Below, piece after piece: positions 41,166-51,223 of a stretch of 64,000 bases of DNA (within the stretch, counting starts at the first letter, position 1; every line of letters begins with the position of its first letter). The DNA comes from Pseudoduganella rivuli. GTDB taxonomy: Bacteria; Pseudomonadota; Gammaproteobacteria; Burkholderiales; Burkholderiaceae_D. A program made the position numbers and the translations under genes. The notes beneath the pieces were generated by a model. The model was not told the origin of the DNA. It saw only the letters and a list, made by a program, of their open reading frames with translations, and did no database searches. The stretch lies in the NCBI RefSeq assembly GCF_009674485.1, contig NZ_WKJJ01000025.1, positions 34,932 through 98,931 on the forward strand, given 5' to 3'.

Positions 41166-43262
41166 TTAAGCTTGCCAAAACGGCAGGAAGTAGACCAGGA
41201 AACCAACGATGCCCAGGATCATGACGAACGCATAGTGGTAGATGTAACCGGTCTGCGCCAAACGGGTCAGCGACGAGAACCAGCCCACCACCTTGGCGGA
41301 ACCATTGACCACCAGGCCGTCGATCAGGGTACGGTCGCCCACATTCCACAGGCCGTTGCCCAGCAGGCGCGCGCCACCGGCGAACACCACTTCGTTGAAC
41401 TTGTCCATGTAGTACTTGTTATCCAGCAAGGTGTGGATGGCCTTGAACTTGTCGTAGAACCAGGCCGGTACTTTTGGATTGATCATGTAGCAGTAGTACG
41501 CGAACGCCACACCGGCAGCGGCCAGGGCCAGCGGCACGGACGTCAGCGCGTGCAGGGCCATGCCCATGGCGCCACCGACGTGGTGGAACTCGTGCGCCAG
41601 TTCAGCCATCGCTTCATGGTGCTCGGACACGAAGATCACGTTCTTGAAGAATTCGCCATACAGCATTGGCTCGATCGCGATGAAACCGATCAGCACCGAA
41701 GGAATCGCCAGCATCACCAGCGGGAACCAGACCACGAATGGCGATTCGTGCGGTTTTTCGCCAGGGCCCAGGCCATGGTGGCCGTGGTCGTCTTCTTCGT
41801 CATGGTGCGCGTCGGAATCGTGCGCCGGGGCCGCATGCTTGTCGTGCGCATGGTCGTCATGGCCATGGTCGTGGGCATGCGCCTTGCCGAAGCGCTCTTC
41901 ACCGTGGAACACCAGGAAGTACATGCGGAACGAGTAGAACGCGGTCACGAACACGCCTGCCAGCACGGCAAACTTGGCGAAACCGGCGCCGGCGATGTGC
42001 GTCGCGGCCACGGCTTCGATGATCGAATCCTTCGAGTAGAAGCCGGAGAACAGCGGCGTGCCGATCAGGGCCAGCGAACCCAGCAGCGACGTGATCCACG
42101 TGATCGGCATGTATTTACGCAGGCCGCCCATGTTGCGGATGTCCTGGTCGTGGTGCATGCCGATGATCACGGAACCCGCGCCCAGGAACAGCAGCGCCTT
42201 GAAGAACGCGTGGGTCATCAGGTGGAACACGGCCACGGAGTACGCCGAGCAGCCCAGCGCCACGGTCATGTAGCCCAGCTGCGACAGCGTCGAGTACGCC
42301 ACCACGCGTTTGATGTCGTTCTGGATGATGCCCAGGAAGCCCATGAACAGCGCGGTAATCGAGCCGATCACCAGCACGAACGACAGCGCGGTGTCCGACA
42401 GTTCGAACAGCGGGGACATGCGCGACACCATGAAGATGCCGGCGGTAACCATGGTTGCCGCGTGAATCAGTGCGGAAATCGGGGTCGGGCCTTCCATCGA
42501 ATCCGGCAGCCACACGTGCAGCGGGAATTGCGCGGATTTACCCATCGCGCCGATGAACAGGCAGATGCAGGCGGCCGTCAGCAGGTTCCAGTCGAACGCA
42601 GCCAGGTGTTCGGTGGCCAGCACGTCTTTCAGTGCGAACACTTCCGAATACTTCATCGTGCCGGTATGCGCCACCAGCAGGCCGATGCCCAGGATGAAGC
42701 CGAAGTCACCGACACGGTTGACCAGGAATGCCTTCATGTTGGCCACGATGGCCGTCGGACGGGTATACCAGAAGCCGATCAGCAGGTACGACACCAGGCC
42801 CACCGCTTCCCAGCCGAAGAACAGCTGCAGGAAGTTGTTGGACATGACCAGCATCAGCATCGAGAACGTGAACAGCGAGATGTAGGAGAAGAAGCGGTTA
42901 TAGCCTTCGTCTTCCTGCATGTAGCCGATCGTATAGATGTGCACCATCAGCGACACGAACGTCACCACGCACATCATCATGGCCGACAGCGAATCAATCT
43001 GGAAGCCAACTTCCAGTTTCATACCGGCGACCGTCATCCACGTATAGATGGTCTCGTTGAACGTCGCGCCGCCCATGACGTCTTTGAGCGTCAGAGCGGA
43101 CAGCACGAACGAAATCAGCACACCGAGAATGGTGGCGCTGTGCGCCACCGTGCGGCCGATCAGATTCCCGAAGAATCGGGTACCGAATAAACCGGCGACC
43201 GCGGAACCTGCCAGCGGCGCCAGTGCGACGGTTAGAAGGATGTTAGGGTTAAGCCCCGCCAT
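41166..43262 (-). CDS. nuoL: NADH-quinone oxidoreductase subunit L
   Basis: A 698-residue subunit at the distal end of the membrane arm, with antiporter-like helices and the long C-terminal lateral helix. It is longer than the E. coli form (613). Part of the excess is a His/Asp-rich loop at about 460-500, with repeated HD and HH units between helices. The proton channel segment GKSAQFPLHVWLPDSMEGPTP is intact. It starts 41 bases after nuoK. Confidence 0.97.
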   Translation of the reverse strand: MAGLNPNILLTVALAPLAGSAVAGLFGTRFFGNLIGRTVAHSATILGVLISFVLSALTLKDVMGGATFNETIYTWMTVAGMKLEVGFQIDSLSAMMMCVVTFVSLMVHIYTIGYMQEDEGYNRFFSYISLFTFSMLMLVMSNNFLQLFFGWEAVGLVSYLLIGFWYTRPTAIVANMKAFLVNRVGDFGFILGIGLLVAHTGTMKYSEVFALKDVLATEHLAAFDWNLLTAACICLFIGAMGKSAQFPLHVWLPDSMEGPTPISALIHAATMVTAGIFMVSRMSPLFELSDTALSFVLVIGSITALFMGFLGIIQNDIKRVVAYSTLSQLGYMTVALGCSAYSVAVFHLMTHAFFKALLFLGAGSVIIGMHHDQDIRNMGGLRKYMPITWITSLLGSLALIGTPLFSGFYSKDSIIEAVAATHIAGAGFAKFAVLAGVFVTAFYSFRMYFLVFHGEERFGKAHAHDHGHDDHAHDKHAAPAHDSDAHHDEEDDHGHHGLGPGEKPHESPFVVWFPLVMLAIPSVLIGFIAIEPMLYGEFFKNVIFVSEHHEAMAELAHEFHHVGGAMGMALHALTSVPLALAAAGVAFAYYCYMINPKVPAWFYDKFKAIHTLLDNKYYMDKFNEVVFAGGARLLGNGLWNVGDRTLIDGLVVNGSAKVVGWFSSLTRLAQTGYIYHYAFVMILGIVGFLVYFLPFWQA

Positions 43263-43303
43263 GTTGAACCTTAATGTTTATTATTCGAAATTTTCGATCC
43301 CGG

Positions 43304-43612
43304 TCAGCCTTTGAGGCTGTCCAGGTCTTCCACATTGATGGTGTCCAGGTTACGGAACATCACCACCAGGATCGCAAGGCCGATCGCCGATTCGGCGGCG
43401 GCCACGGTCAGGATGAAGAAGACAAAGATCTGACCGGCCGCATCGCCCAGGTAATGCGAGAAGGCGACAAAGTTCATGTTCACTGCCAGCAGCATCAGCT
43501 CGATGGCCATCAGCAGAACAATGATGTTCTTGCGGTTCAGGAAAATACCGACGATCGAGATTGCGAACAGGATCGCGCCCAGGACCAGGTAGTGAGCCAG
43601 CGATAAGGTCAT
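43304..43612 (-). CDS. nuoK: NADH-quinone oxidoreductase subunit K
   Basis: A 102-residue three-helix membrane subunit. The two conserved Glu residues in the membrane are in the segments AIELMLLAVNMNFVAF and VAAAESAIGLAI. Its ATG overlaps the nuoJ stop by four bases (ATGA). Confidence 0.97.
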   Translation of the reverse strand: MTLSLAHYLVLGAILFAISIVGIFLNRKNIIVLLMAIELMLLAVNMNFVAFSHYLGDAAGQIFVFFILTVAAAESAIGLAILVVMFRNLDTINVEDLDSLKG

Positions 43613-44232
43613 GGGGCCTCCTTGGTTTCAGCCGGACGGTTGTTCACTGCAGCCATCTTCACGATGCGCAGGCGGTCGTTACGTTTCACGCGCACGGCGT
43701 CGGCCGGATCGAAGTACTTGATGTCCTTGCGCTTGCGCAGGGTCAGCGCCACGGCGGCGATGATGGCCACCAGCAGCACGGCGGCCGCGATTTCAAACGC
43801 ATAGATGTACTTGGTGTAGATCAGCAGGCCCAGCGCCTTGGTGGTGCCGATCATGCTGGCCGCTTCCGGCGACGTCACGGCGTTCAGGCCGAACGAGCGC
43901 CACAGCACGGAAGCCATTTCCAGCACGATCACGCCGCCAACCAGGCCGGCCATCGGCAGGTAGCCCCAGAAGCCTTCGCGCATCTTGACGATATTGATGT
44001 CCAACATCATCACGACGAACAGGAACAACACCATCACGGCGCCCACGTACACGAGCACCAGTACGATGGACAGGAATTCAGCTTTCAGCAGCATCCAGAT
44101 GCCGCCAGCCTGGAAGAACGCCAGCACCAGGAACAGGGCAGCCTGCACCGGGTTCGGGGCGGTAATCACGCGCAGCGACGCCAGCACCAGCACGGTCGCG
44201 AACACGTAAAACAAAATACTAGTAAAGTCCAT
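43609..44232 (-). CDS. nuoJ: NADH-quinone oxidoreductase subunit J
   Basis: A 207-residue membrane subunit with five helices; the segment VLVYVGAVMVLFLFVVMML includes the pi-bulge helix needed for coupling. The C-terminal ~35 residues are hydrophilic and basic. It overlaps nuoK. Confidence 0.96.
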   Translation of the reverse strand: MDFTSILFYVFATVLVLASLRVITAPNPVQAALFLVLAFFQAGGIWMLLKAEFLSIVLVLVYVGAVMVLFLFVVMMLDINIVKMREGFWGYLPMAGLVGGVIVLEMASVLWRSFGLNAVTSPEAASMIGTTKALGLLIYTKYIYAFEIAAAVLLVAIIAAVALTLRKRKDIKYFDPADAVRVKRNDRLRIVKMAAVNNRPAETKEAP

Positions 44233-44256
44233 AGTCTTGTTATTTCCTGGTAGCGG

Positions 44257-44745
44257 TCAGCGGTACGCTGCATCCGTTGCACGGTTGGCGGCGATTTCCG
44301 CTTCATAGCGGTCGCCCACGGCCAGCAGCATCTCCTTGGTGTAATACAGGTCGCCGCGTTTCTCGCCGTGGTATTCCAGCACGTGGGTTTCCACGATGGA
44401 GTCCACTGGGCACGATTCTTCGCAGAAGCCGCAGAAGATGCACTTGGTCAGGTCGATGTCGTAGCGCGTGGTGCGGCGCGAACCGTCGTCACGCTGCTCC
44501 GACTCGATCGTGATCGCCATGGCCGGGCACACTGCTTCGCACAGTTTGCAGGCGATGCAGCGCTCTTCGCCATTCGGATAGCGGCGCAGCGCGTGCAGGC
44601 CGCGGAAGCGCGGCGACATCGGCGTCTTCTCTTCCGGGTACTGCACGGTGATCTTACGCGCGAACATGTACTTGCCCGTCAGGGCCATGCCTTTGATCAG
44701 TTCCGACAGCATCAGGCTGCCGAAGAAGTCTTTTACTTTATCCAT
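44257..44745 (-). CDS. nuoI: NADH-quinone oxidoreductase subunit I (two 4Fe-4S clusters)
   Basis: A 162-residue ferredoxin-like subunit carrying clusters N6a and N6b. Both CxxCxxCxxxCP motifs are complete: CIACKLCEAVCP and CIFCGFCEESCP. It passes electrons from NuoG towards NuoB. Nine bases separate it from nuoH. Confidence 0.97.
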   Translation of the reverse strand: MDKVKDFFGSLMLSELIKGMALTGKYMFARKITVQYPEEKTPMSPRFRGLHALRRYPNGEERCIACKLCEAVCPAMAITIESEQRDDGSRRTTRYDIDLTKCIFCGFCEESCPVDSIVETHVLEYHGEKRGDLYYTKEMLLAVGDRYEAEIAANRATDAAYR

Positions 44746-44754
44746 GTCGCTTCC

Positions 44755-45837
44755 TTACTTCCAAATATTCCAGGACGTCTGCATGACACCGGCCACCAGC
44801 ACCAGCCATACCAGCGTCAGAGGGATGAACACTTTCCAGCCCAGACGCATGATCTGGTCATAGCGGTAGCGTGGGAACGTACCGCGCACCCAGATGAACA
44901 CGGACACGATGGCAAAGGTCTTCACGAACAGCCAGAAGAAGCCGCCGAAACCGCCGCCGATATCCAGGAATTTCACCGGTGCGGACCAGCCGCCCAGGAA
45001 CATGATCGATGCCAGCACGCCGATCAGGATCATGTTGGCGTATTCGGCCAGCATGAACATCGCGTACGACATGCCTGCGTACTCCACCATGTGGCCGGCC
45101 ACGATTTCCGACTCGCCTTCCACCACGTCGAACGGGTGGCGGTTGGTCTCGGCCAGGCCGGACGTCAGGTAAATCACGAACAGCGGCAGCAGCGGCAGCC
45201 AGTTCCACGACAGGAAGTTCAGGCCCATGTCGGCCATCCGGCCTTTTTGCTGGCTCACGACGATGTCGATGAAGTTCAGCGAACCGGACACCATCAGGAT
45301 CACGACCAGCACGAAGCCCAGCGGGATTTCATACGAAATCATCTGCGCCGAGGCGCGCATCGCGCCCAGGAACGAGTACTTCGAGTTCGACGACCAGCCG
45401 GCGATGATGATGCCGTACACCTCCATCGACGTGATCGCCAGCAGCACCAGCATGCCCGCGTTGACGTTGGCCAGGATCGCTTCCGGGCCGAACGGCACCA
45501 CCGACCAGGCGGCCAGCGCCGGCATGATGGTCATGATCGGACCAATCACGAACAGGCCCTTCGCGGCCTTGGTCGGAATCACGATTTCTTTCAGCAGCAG
45601 CTTCAGCGCGTCGGCGATCGGCTGCAGCAGGCCGGCGGGACCGACACGGTTCGGGCCGATACGGATCTGGATCCAGCCGATCAGCTTGCGTTCCCACAGG
45701 GTCAGGTAAGCCACCAGCAACAGCAGTGGCATCATCACGCACAGCAGGCGGATCATGGTCCAGGCCAGTGGCCAGACCGGACCCAGCAATGCGGAGCCCT
45801 GGGTTTGAATAACAGTTACGAACTCAGGCAACGCCAT
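44755..45837 (-). CDS. nuoH: NADH-quinone oxidoreductase subunit H
   Basis: A 360-residue, eight-helix subunit that forms the quinone entry site. The motifs RIGPNRVGPAGLLQPIADALKL region and SGLAETNRHPFDVVEGESEIVAG region are conserved. Its start overlaps the nuoG stop by one base (TAATG). Confidence 0.97.
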   Translation of the reverse strand: MALPEFVTVIQTQGSALLGPVWPLAWTMIRLLCVMMPLLLLVAYLTLWERKLIGWIQIRIGPNRVGPAGLLQPIADALKLLLKEIVIPTKAAKGLFVIGPIMTIMPALAAWSVVPFGPEAILANVNAGMLVLLAITSMEVYGIIIAGWSSNSKYSFLGAMRASAQMISYEIPLGFVLVVILMVSGSLNFIDIVVSQQKGRMADMGLNFLSWNWLPLLPLFVIYLTSGLAETNRHPFDVVEGESEIVAGHMVEYAGMSYAMFMLAEYANMILIGVLASIMFLGGWSAPVKFLDIGGGFGGFFWLFVKTFAIVSVFIWVRGTFPRYRYDQIMRLGWKVFIPLTLVWLVLVAGVMQTSWNIWK

Positions 45838-48161
45838 TACTTGGCCTCCTTGGCGATGGTGACTGGACCAAACATCGCGCCCAGAGCGGCGGTCGATGCG
45901 TGGGCGGCGGCAACGCGAACCACGTTGGCGGGCAGGCCGGCTTCGATCATGGCTGGCAGGACGGCCGAACCATTACCCTGAGCGACCACCACGCGGTCGC
46001 CGGCTTTCACGCCCAGCTTCGCGGCCAGCGCGGCGGACACGCGCACCGACGGTGCGGCGCCATCCGGCGTGGCCAGCAGCGGGCCGGAACGGCGCGCCAG
46101 CGCATCGGCGAAGTGGATCGGCACATCGGCCAGGCGCTCGGTCTGCTCGCCGGAACCGAACTTGGCGGCCACTGGCGCAGCCTTGGCCACGTTGCCCAGT
46201 TTAGCCGACAGGTCCGTCACGCCGGCGCCGAACAGTTCGTCGCGGATGGCTTCCGACGTTTCATAGTCGAAGCCCGACAGGCCCAGGATGTTACCCAGTA
46301 CGCGCAGCACTTTCCATGCAGGACGCGCGTTGGCGGCAGGTTTCACCGTACCGTTGAACGATTGCGCACGGCCTTCCGCGTTGACGAAGGTGCCCGACGT
46401 TTCGGTGAATGGCGAAATCGGCAGCAGCACGTCGGCATATTCGGCGCCATGCTTGAAGGCGGACATCACCACAACCATCTCGGCGCCCTTGACGGCGGAA
46501 ATCGCTTGCTGCGGGTTGGCCGCATCCAGTTCCGGTTCCACGTTCAGCAGCACGTAGGCTTTCTTCGGTGCGAAGAAGGCAGGAGCGGCGTTCTTCGCAT
46601 TCGCGCCCACCAGGTAACCGCCGACCGTGTTGGCCGCTTCCACCAGGTAGCCCAGCTTGGCGCCGGTCTGCTCGGCGATCCACTGCGCGGCGGCGTGCAG
46701 CTGCGATGCCTGCGGGTGCGCGGCGGCGGCGTTACCCAGGAAGACTGCTTTGCGCTCGCCCGACAGCAGCGAAGCGGCGATCGCCTTGGCGGCGTCGGAC
46801 GCTTCGATACCGTCGAAGCCGGCCGGAGCAGCCACTTCTTTCGCGGTGGCGACAGCCACCACCACTTGCGACAGCGCGGCCAGCCAGTCGGATGGCGCGG
46901 CAATGATCTTGTTGGCGGTGGTGATCAGGTTTTCTTCGTCCGCGCCATGCAGCACCGACAGTTTCGCGCCGGATTTCACGGCGGCGCGGATGCGGGTTGC
47001 CAGCAGCGGGTGGTCCTTGCGCAGGAACGAGCCGATGACGAACACGCGTTGCAGCATGGTGACGTCATTGATCGGCATGCCCAGCCAAGGTTTCACCTGG
47101 CCGTCGAGCGCGAAGTCGGTCTGGCGCAGGCGGAAGTCCACGTTTTCCGAACCCACGGCGCGGGTCAGCTTTTGCAGCAGGTACAGCTCTTCCACGGTCG
47201 AATGCGGCGTCGCATACGATGCGATGCTGTCCGCGCCGTGTTCGTGCTTGATGTTCTTCAGGCCGTGCGCCACGTATTCCAGCGCGGTCTGCCAGTCGAC
47301 TTCCTTCCATTCGCCGCCCTGCTTCAGCATCGGCTGCGTCAGGCGTTCGGCGCTGTCCAGCGCTTCGTACGAGAAGCGGTCCTTGTCGGAAATCCAGCAT
47401 TCGTTGACCGCTTCGTTTTCCAGCGGCAGCACGCGCATGACTTTGCCGTTCTTGACCTGGACGATCAGGTTCGAACCCAGCGAGTCATGCGGCGACACGG
47501 ATTTGCGGCGCGACAGTTCCCACGAGCGGGCGCTGTAGCGGAATGGCTTCGACGTCAGCGCGCCGACCGGGCACAGGTCGATCATGTTGCCGGACATTTC
47601 CGACGACACGGCTTCGCCGACGAAGGTCGTGATTTCCGAATGTTCGCCGCGGCCGATCATGCCCAGTTCCATCACGCCGGCCACTTCCTGGCCAAAGCGT
47701 ACGCAACGGGTGCACTGGATGCAACGCGACATTTCTTCCATCGACACCAGCGGGCCGGCTTGCTTCGGCGCCACGACACGCTTTTCTTCTTCGTAGCGCG
47801 ACGAGCTCTTGCCGTAGCCGACGGCCAGGTCTTGCAGCTGGCATTCGCCGCCCTGGTCGCAGATCGGGCAATCCAGCGGGTGGTTAATCAACAGGAATTC
47901 CATCACGGACTTCTGTGCGTGCACCGCCTTGTCGCTGGCGGAGCGCACAACCATACCGGCCGACACGGGCGTGGCGCAAGCAGGTAAAGGCTTCGGCGCC
48001 TTTTCCACTTCGACCAGGCACATGCGGCAGTTCGCTGCGATCGACAATTTCTTGTGATAGCAGAAGTGCGGGATGTAGGTACCCAGTTTGTTGGCAGCGT
48101 CCATCACCATGCTACCAGCAGGGACTTCGACTTTCTTGCCGTCTATTTCGATTTCAACCAT
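45837..48161 (-). CDS. nuoG: NADH-quinone oxidoreductase subunit G
   Basis: A 774-residue subunit holding several Fe-S clusters. The N-terminal 2Fe-2S domain (CYHKKLSIAANCRMCLVEV, then a later Cys) comes first. The His-ligated 4Fe-4S site (HPLDCPICDQGGECQLQD) and a CxxCxxC cluster (CIQCTRCVRFGQ) follow. The large C-terminal part is molybdopterin-oxidoreductase-like without the cofactor, with Ala-rich segments and lower conservation. It lies 18 bases after nuoF. Confidence 0.97.
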   Translation of the reverse strand: MVEIEIDGKKVEVPAGSMVMDAANKLGTYIPHFCYHKKLSIAANCRMCLVEVEKAPKPLPACATPVSAGMVVRSASDKAVHAQKSVMEFLLINHPLDCPICDQGGECQLQDLAVGYGKSSSRYEEEKRVVAPKQAGPLVSMEEMSRCIQCTRCVRFGQEVAGVMELGMIGRGEHSEITTFVGEAVSSEMSGNMIDLCPVGALTSKPFRYSARSWELSRRKSVSPHDSLGSNLIVQVKNGKVMRVLPLENEAVNECWISDKDRFSYEALDSAERLTQPMLKQGGEWKEVDWQTALEYVAHGLKNIKHEHGADSIASYATPHSTVEELYLLQKLTRAVGSENVDFRLRQTDFALDGQVKPWLGMPINDVTMLQRVFVIGSFLRKDHPLLATRIRAAVKSGAKLSVLHGADEENLITTANKIIAAPSDWLAALSQVVVAVATAKEVAAPAGFDGIEASDAAKAIAASLLSGERKAVFLGNAAAAHPQASQLHAAAQWIAEQTGAKLGYLVEAANTVGGYLVGANAKNAAPAFFAPKKAYVLLNVEPELDAANPQQAISAVKGAEMVVVMSAFKHGAEYADVLLPISPFTETSGTFVNAEGRAQSFNGTVKPAANARPAWKVLRVLGNILGLSGFDYETSEAIRDELFGAGVTDLSAKLGNVAKAAPVAAKFGSGEQTERLADVPIHFADALARRSGPLLATPDGAAPSVRVSAALAAKLGVKAGDRVVVAQGNGSAVLPAMIEAGLPANVVRVAAAHASTAALGAMFGPVTIAKEAK

Positions 48162-48179
48162 GGTGATCGTTACGCAGGC

Positions 48180-49475
48180 TTAGAGGTAAGCGGGCACCAA
48201 GCAATGCTTGTGCTCGACGTGATATTCAAATTCTTCGCGGAACTGCTTGACGAAGGCGCGCACCGGCATCGCGGCAGCGTCGCCCAGCGCGCAGATCGTG
48301 CGGCCCTGGATGTTGTCGGCGATGGAGTTCAGCATGTCCAGGTCCGACGGACGGCCCTGGCCGTGCTCGATACGGTGGACCATGCGGTACATCCAGCCAG
48401 TGCCTTCACGGCACGGCGTGCACTGGCCGCACGACTCTTCAAAGTAGAAGTACGCCAGGCGTTCCAGCGCCTTGACCATGCAGCGGGTCTCGTCCATGAC
48501 GATGATCGCGCCCGAACCCAGCATCGAACCCGACTTGGCGATCGAATCATAGTCCAGGTCGGTGTTCATCATCAGTTCGCCACGCACGACCGGCGCCGAC
48601 GAACCGCCGGGAATTACGGCCTTGATCTTTTTACCGCCGCGCATGCCGCCGGCCAGTTCCAGGAACTTCGCGAATGGCGTGCCCAGTGGAACTTCGTAGT
48701 TGCCCGGACGCTCGACGTCGCCCGAGATCGAGAAGATCTTGGTGCCGCCGTTGTTCGGTTTGCCCATCGCCAGGTAGTTTTCCGCGCCAATGTTCAGGAT
48801 GAACGGGACAGCGGCAAACGTTTCCGTGTTGTTGATGGTGGTCGGCTTGCCGTACAGGCCAAACGACGCAGGGAATGGCGGCTTGAAGCGCGGTTGGCCT
48901 TTTTTGCCTTCCAGCGATTCCAGCAGCGCGGTTTCTTCGCCGCAGATGTAGGCGCCGTAGCCATGGTGCGCGTGCAGCTGGAAGCTGAACTCGCTGCCCA
49001 TGATCTTGTCGCCCAGGAAGCCCGCCGCGCGCGCTTCTTCCAGCGCTTCTTCAAAGCGCAGGTATTCCTGGAAGATCTCGCCGTGGATGTAGTTGTAGCC
49101 CACGGTGATACCCATCGCGTACGCGCCGATGGCCATGCCTTCGATCAGTGCGTGCGGGTTGTAGCGGATGATGTCGCGGTCCTTGAAAGTGCCCGGCTCG
49201 CCCTCATCTGTATTGCAGACGAGGTACTTTTGACCAGGGAACTGACGCGGCATGAAGCTCCACTTCAAACCGGTAGGGAAACCAGCGCCGCCGCGGCCGC
49301 GCAGGCCCGACGTTTTCAGGTCGGCGATGATGGTTTCAGGCGCGATCTTTTCTTCCAGGATGCGGCGCAGCGCCGAATAGCCGCCACGCTTCACGTAGTC
49401 GGCCAGGTGCCAGTTGTCGCCAGTCAGGTCCTTCAGGATCAGCGGCTGGATGTGACGGTCGTGCAGACAGGTCAT
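48180..49475 (-). CDS. nuoF: NADH-quinone oxidoreductase subunit F (FMN, NADH binding)
   Basis: A 431-residue subunit that oxidises NADH. The FMN/NADH loops GLRGRGGAGFPTGLKW and YICGEETALLESLEG are intact, as is the 4Fe-4S motif ESCGQCTPCREG with a later Cys. The start at 49475 overlaps the nuoE stop (ATGA); the frame extends 18 codons upstream inside nuoE but has no support. Confidence 0.97.
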   Translation of the reverse strand: MTCLHDRHIQPLILKDLTGDNWHLADYVKRGGYSALRRILEEKIAPETIIADLKTSGLRGRGGAGFPTGLKWSFMPRQFPGQKYLVCNTDEGEPGTFKDRDIIRYNPHALIEGMAIGAYAMGITVGYNYIHGEIFQEYLRFEEALEEARAAGFLGDKIMGSEFSFQLHAHHGYGAYICGEETALLESLEGKKGQPRFKPPFPASFGLYGKPTTINNTETFAAVPFILNIGAENYLAMGKPNNGGTKIFSISGDVERPGNYEVPLGTPFAKFLELAGGMRGGKKIKAVIPGGSSAPVVRGELMMNTDLDYDSIAKSGSMLGSGAIIVMDETRCMVKALERLAYFYFEESCGQCTPCREGTGWMYRMVHRIEHGQGRPSDLDMLNSIADNIQGRTICALGDAAAMPVRAFVKQFREEFEYHVEHKHCLVPAYL

Positions 49476-49951
49476 TTCTTCAATTCCTCCACCAGGGCGT
49501 CGATCTTGTCGTTGCTCATGAACGAGCACATGCGGTGGTTATTCACCAGCAGCACCGGTGCGTCGCCGCACGCGCCCATGCACTCGCCTTCCATCAGCGT
49601 GAATTCGCCGTCGGCCGTGGTGTCGCGGTAATCGATACCCAGTTTCTGTTTCAGGTGATGCGCGGCGCGTTCGCCGCCGGACAACGCGCATGGCAGGTTG
49701 GTGCACACGGTGATCTTGTGTTTGCCGACCGGCTTCAGGTTGTACATATTGTAGAAGGTGGCCACTTCCTGCACGGCGATGGCCGGCATGCCGATGTAGT
49801 CGGCCAGTTCCTTCATGACTTCAGGGGAAACCCAGCCCAGTTCAACCTGGGCATGAGCCAGCGAGGCCATCACGGCCGACTGGCGCTGGTCGGCCGGATA
49901 CTTGGCCAACTCGCGGTCGATTTTTTTATAGCACTGCTCGGATAACAACAT
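49472..49951 (-). CDS. nuoE: NADH-quinone oxidoreductase subunit E
   Basis: A 159-residue thioredoxin-like subunit with the 2Fe-2S cluster N1a. The ligands lie in CTNLPCALSGG and CMGACGDAPV. It sits 18 bases after nuoD and overlaps nuoF. Confidence 0.96.
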   Translation of the reverse strand: MLLSEQCYKKIDRELAKYPADQRQSAVMASLAHAQVELGWVSPEVMKELADYIGMPAIAVQEVATFYNMYNLKPVGKHKITVCTNLPCALSGGERAAHHLKQKLGIDYRDTTADGEFTLMEGECMGACGDAPVLLVNNHRMCSFMSNDKIDALVEELKK

Positions 49952-49969
49952 TCTTTTTGCCTCTCGGAC

Positions 49970-51223
49970 TTAGCGATCGATACTGCCGAACACGATGTCT
50001 TGTGTACCAATGATGGTCACGGCATCGGCAATCATGTGGCCTCGCGCCATTTCATCCAGCGACGCCAGGTGGGCGTAGTCCGGAGCGCGCAACTTCATGC
50101 GGTACGGCTTATTCGCGCCGTCCGATATCAGGTAGACGCCGAACTCGCCCTTCGGATGTTCCACCGCGCTGTATGCTTCGCCTGGTGGTACGTGGAAGCC
50201 TTCGGTGAACAGCTTGAAGTGGTGGATCAGCGATTCCATGTTGGTCTTCATGTCCACCCGCGACGGCGGCGCCACCTTGCGGTTGTCCGACATCACCGGA
50301 CCAGGATTATTCCTCAGCCATTCCACGCACTGCTTGATGATGCGGTTCGACTGGCGCATTTCCTCCACCCGTACCAGGTAGCGGTCATAGCAGTCGCCAT
50401 TGGTACCGACCGGGATGTCGAAGTCCATCAAGTCGTACACTTCGTACGGCTGCTTCTTGCGCAGGTCCCAGGCAATACCCGAGCCGCGCAGCATGGCGCC
50501 GGTGAATCCCATGGCCAGCGCATCTTCCGGCGTCACCACGCCGATACCGACGGTACGCTGTTTCCAGATACGGTTATCGGTCAGCAGGGTTTCATATTCA
50601 TCGACATAGGTCGGGAACCGGCGGGTGAAATCTTCGATGAAGTCCAGCAGCGAACCCTGGCGGTTTTCGTTGAGTTCCTTGATGGCCTTGGCGGACTTGA
50701 TCGGCGATTGCTTATACTGCGGCATCGAGTCCGGCAAGTCGCGGTATACGCCGCCCGGGCGGTAATACGCCGCGTGCATACGCGCGCCCGATACGGCTTC
50801 GTAGCAGTCGAACAAGTCTTCGCGGTCGCGGAACGCGTACAGCAGCGGCCCCATGGCGCCCACGTCCAGCGCGTGCGCGCCCAGCCACAGCAGGTGGTTC
50901 AGCAAACGGGTGATCTCGTCGAACATCACGCGGATGTACTGGGCGCGCAACGGCACTTCCAGACCCAGCATCTTTTCGATCGCCATCACATACGCGTGCT
51001 CGTTGCACATCATCGACACGTAGTCGAGACGGTCCATGTACGGCACGGACTGCAGATAGGTGCGCTGTTCCGCCAGTTTTTCAGTGGCGCGGTGCAGCAG
51101 GCCGATATGCGGGTCGGCGCGCTGGATCACCTCGCCGTCCAGCTCCAGCACCAGGCGCAGCACACCGTGCGCGGACGGGTGCTGCGGACCAAAGTTCAGG
51201 GTGTAATTCTTAATCTCAGCCAT
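49970..51223 (-). CDS. nuoD: NADH-quinone oxidoreductase subunit D
   Basis: A 417-residue subunit related to the large subunit of NiFe hydrogenases that shapes the quinone site. NFGPQHPSAHGVLRLVLEL and IGLLHRATEKLAE are diagnostic. The start at 51223 shares one base with the nuoC stop (TAATG). NuoC and NuoD are separate proteins here, unlike the NuoCD fusion of E. coli. Confidence 0.97.
   Translation of the reverse strand: MAEIKNYTLNFGPQHPSAHGVLRLVLELDGEVIQRADPHIGLLHRATEKLAEQRTYLQSVPYMDRLDYVSMMCNEHAYVMAIEKMLGLEVPLRAQYIRVMFDEITRLLNHLLWLGAHALDVGAMGPLLYAFRDREDLFDCYEAVSGARMHAAYYRPGGVYRDLPDSMPQYKQSPIKSAKAIKELNENRQGSLLDFIEDFTRRFPTYVDEYETLLTDNRIWKQRTVGIGVVTPEDALAMGFTGAMLRGSGIAWDLRKKQPYEVYDLMDFDIPVGTNGDCYDRYLVRVEEMRQSNRIIKQCVEWLRNNPGPVMSDNRKVAPPSRVDMKTNMESLIHHFKLFTEGFHVPPGEAYSAVEHPKGEFGVYLISDGANKPYRMKLRAPDYAHLASLDEMARGHMIADAVTIIGTQDIVFGSIDR

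Noticed and set aside
38369..47987. Several plus-strand frames of 400-700 codons opposite nuoN, nuoL, nuoH and nuoG
   Set aside because: Their composition is His/Gln/Arg-rich and they mirror conserved nuo genes; no start signals or family motifs.
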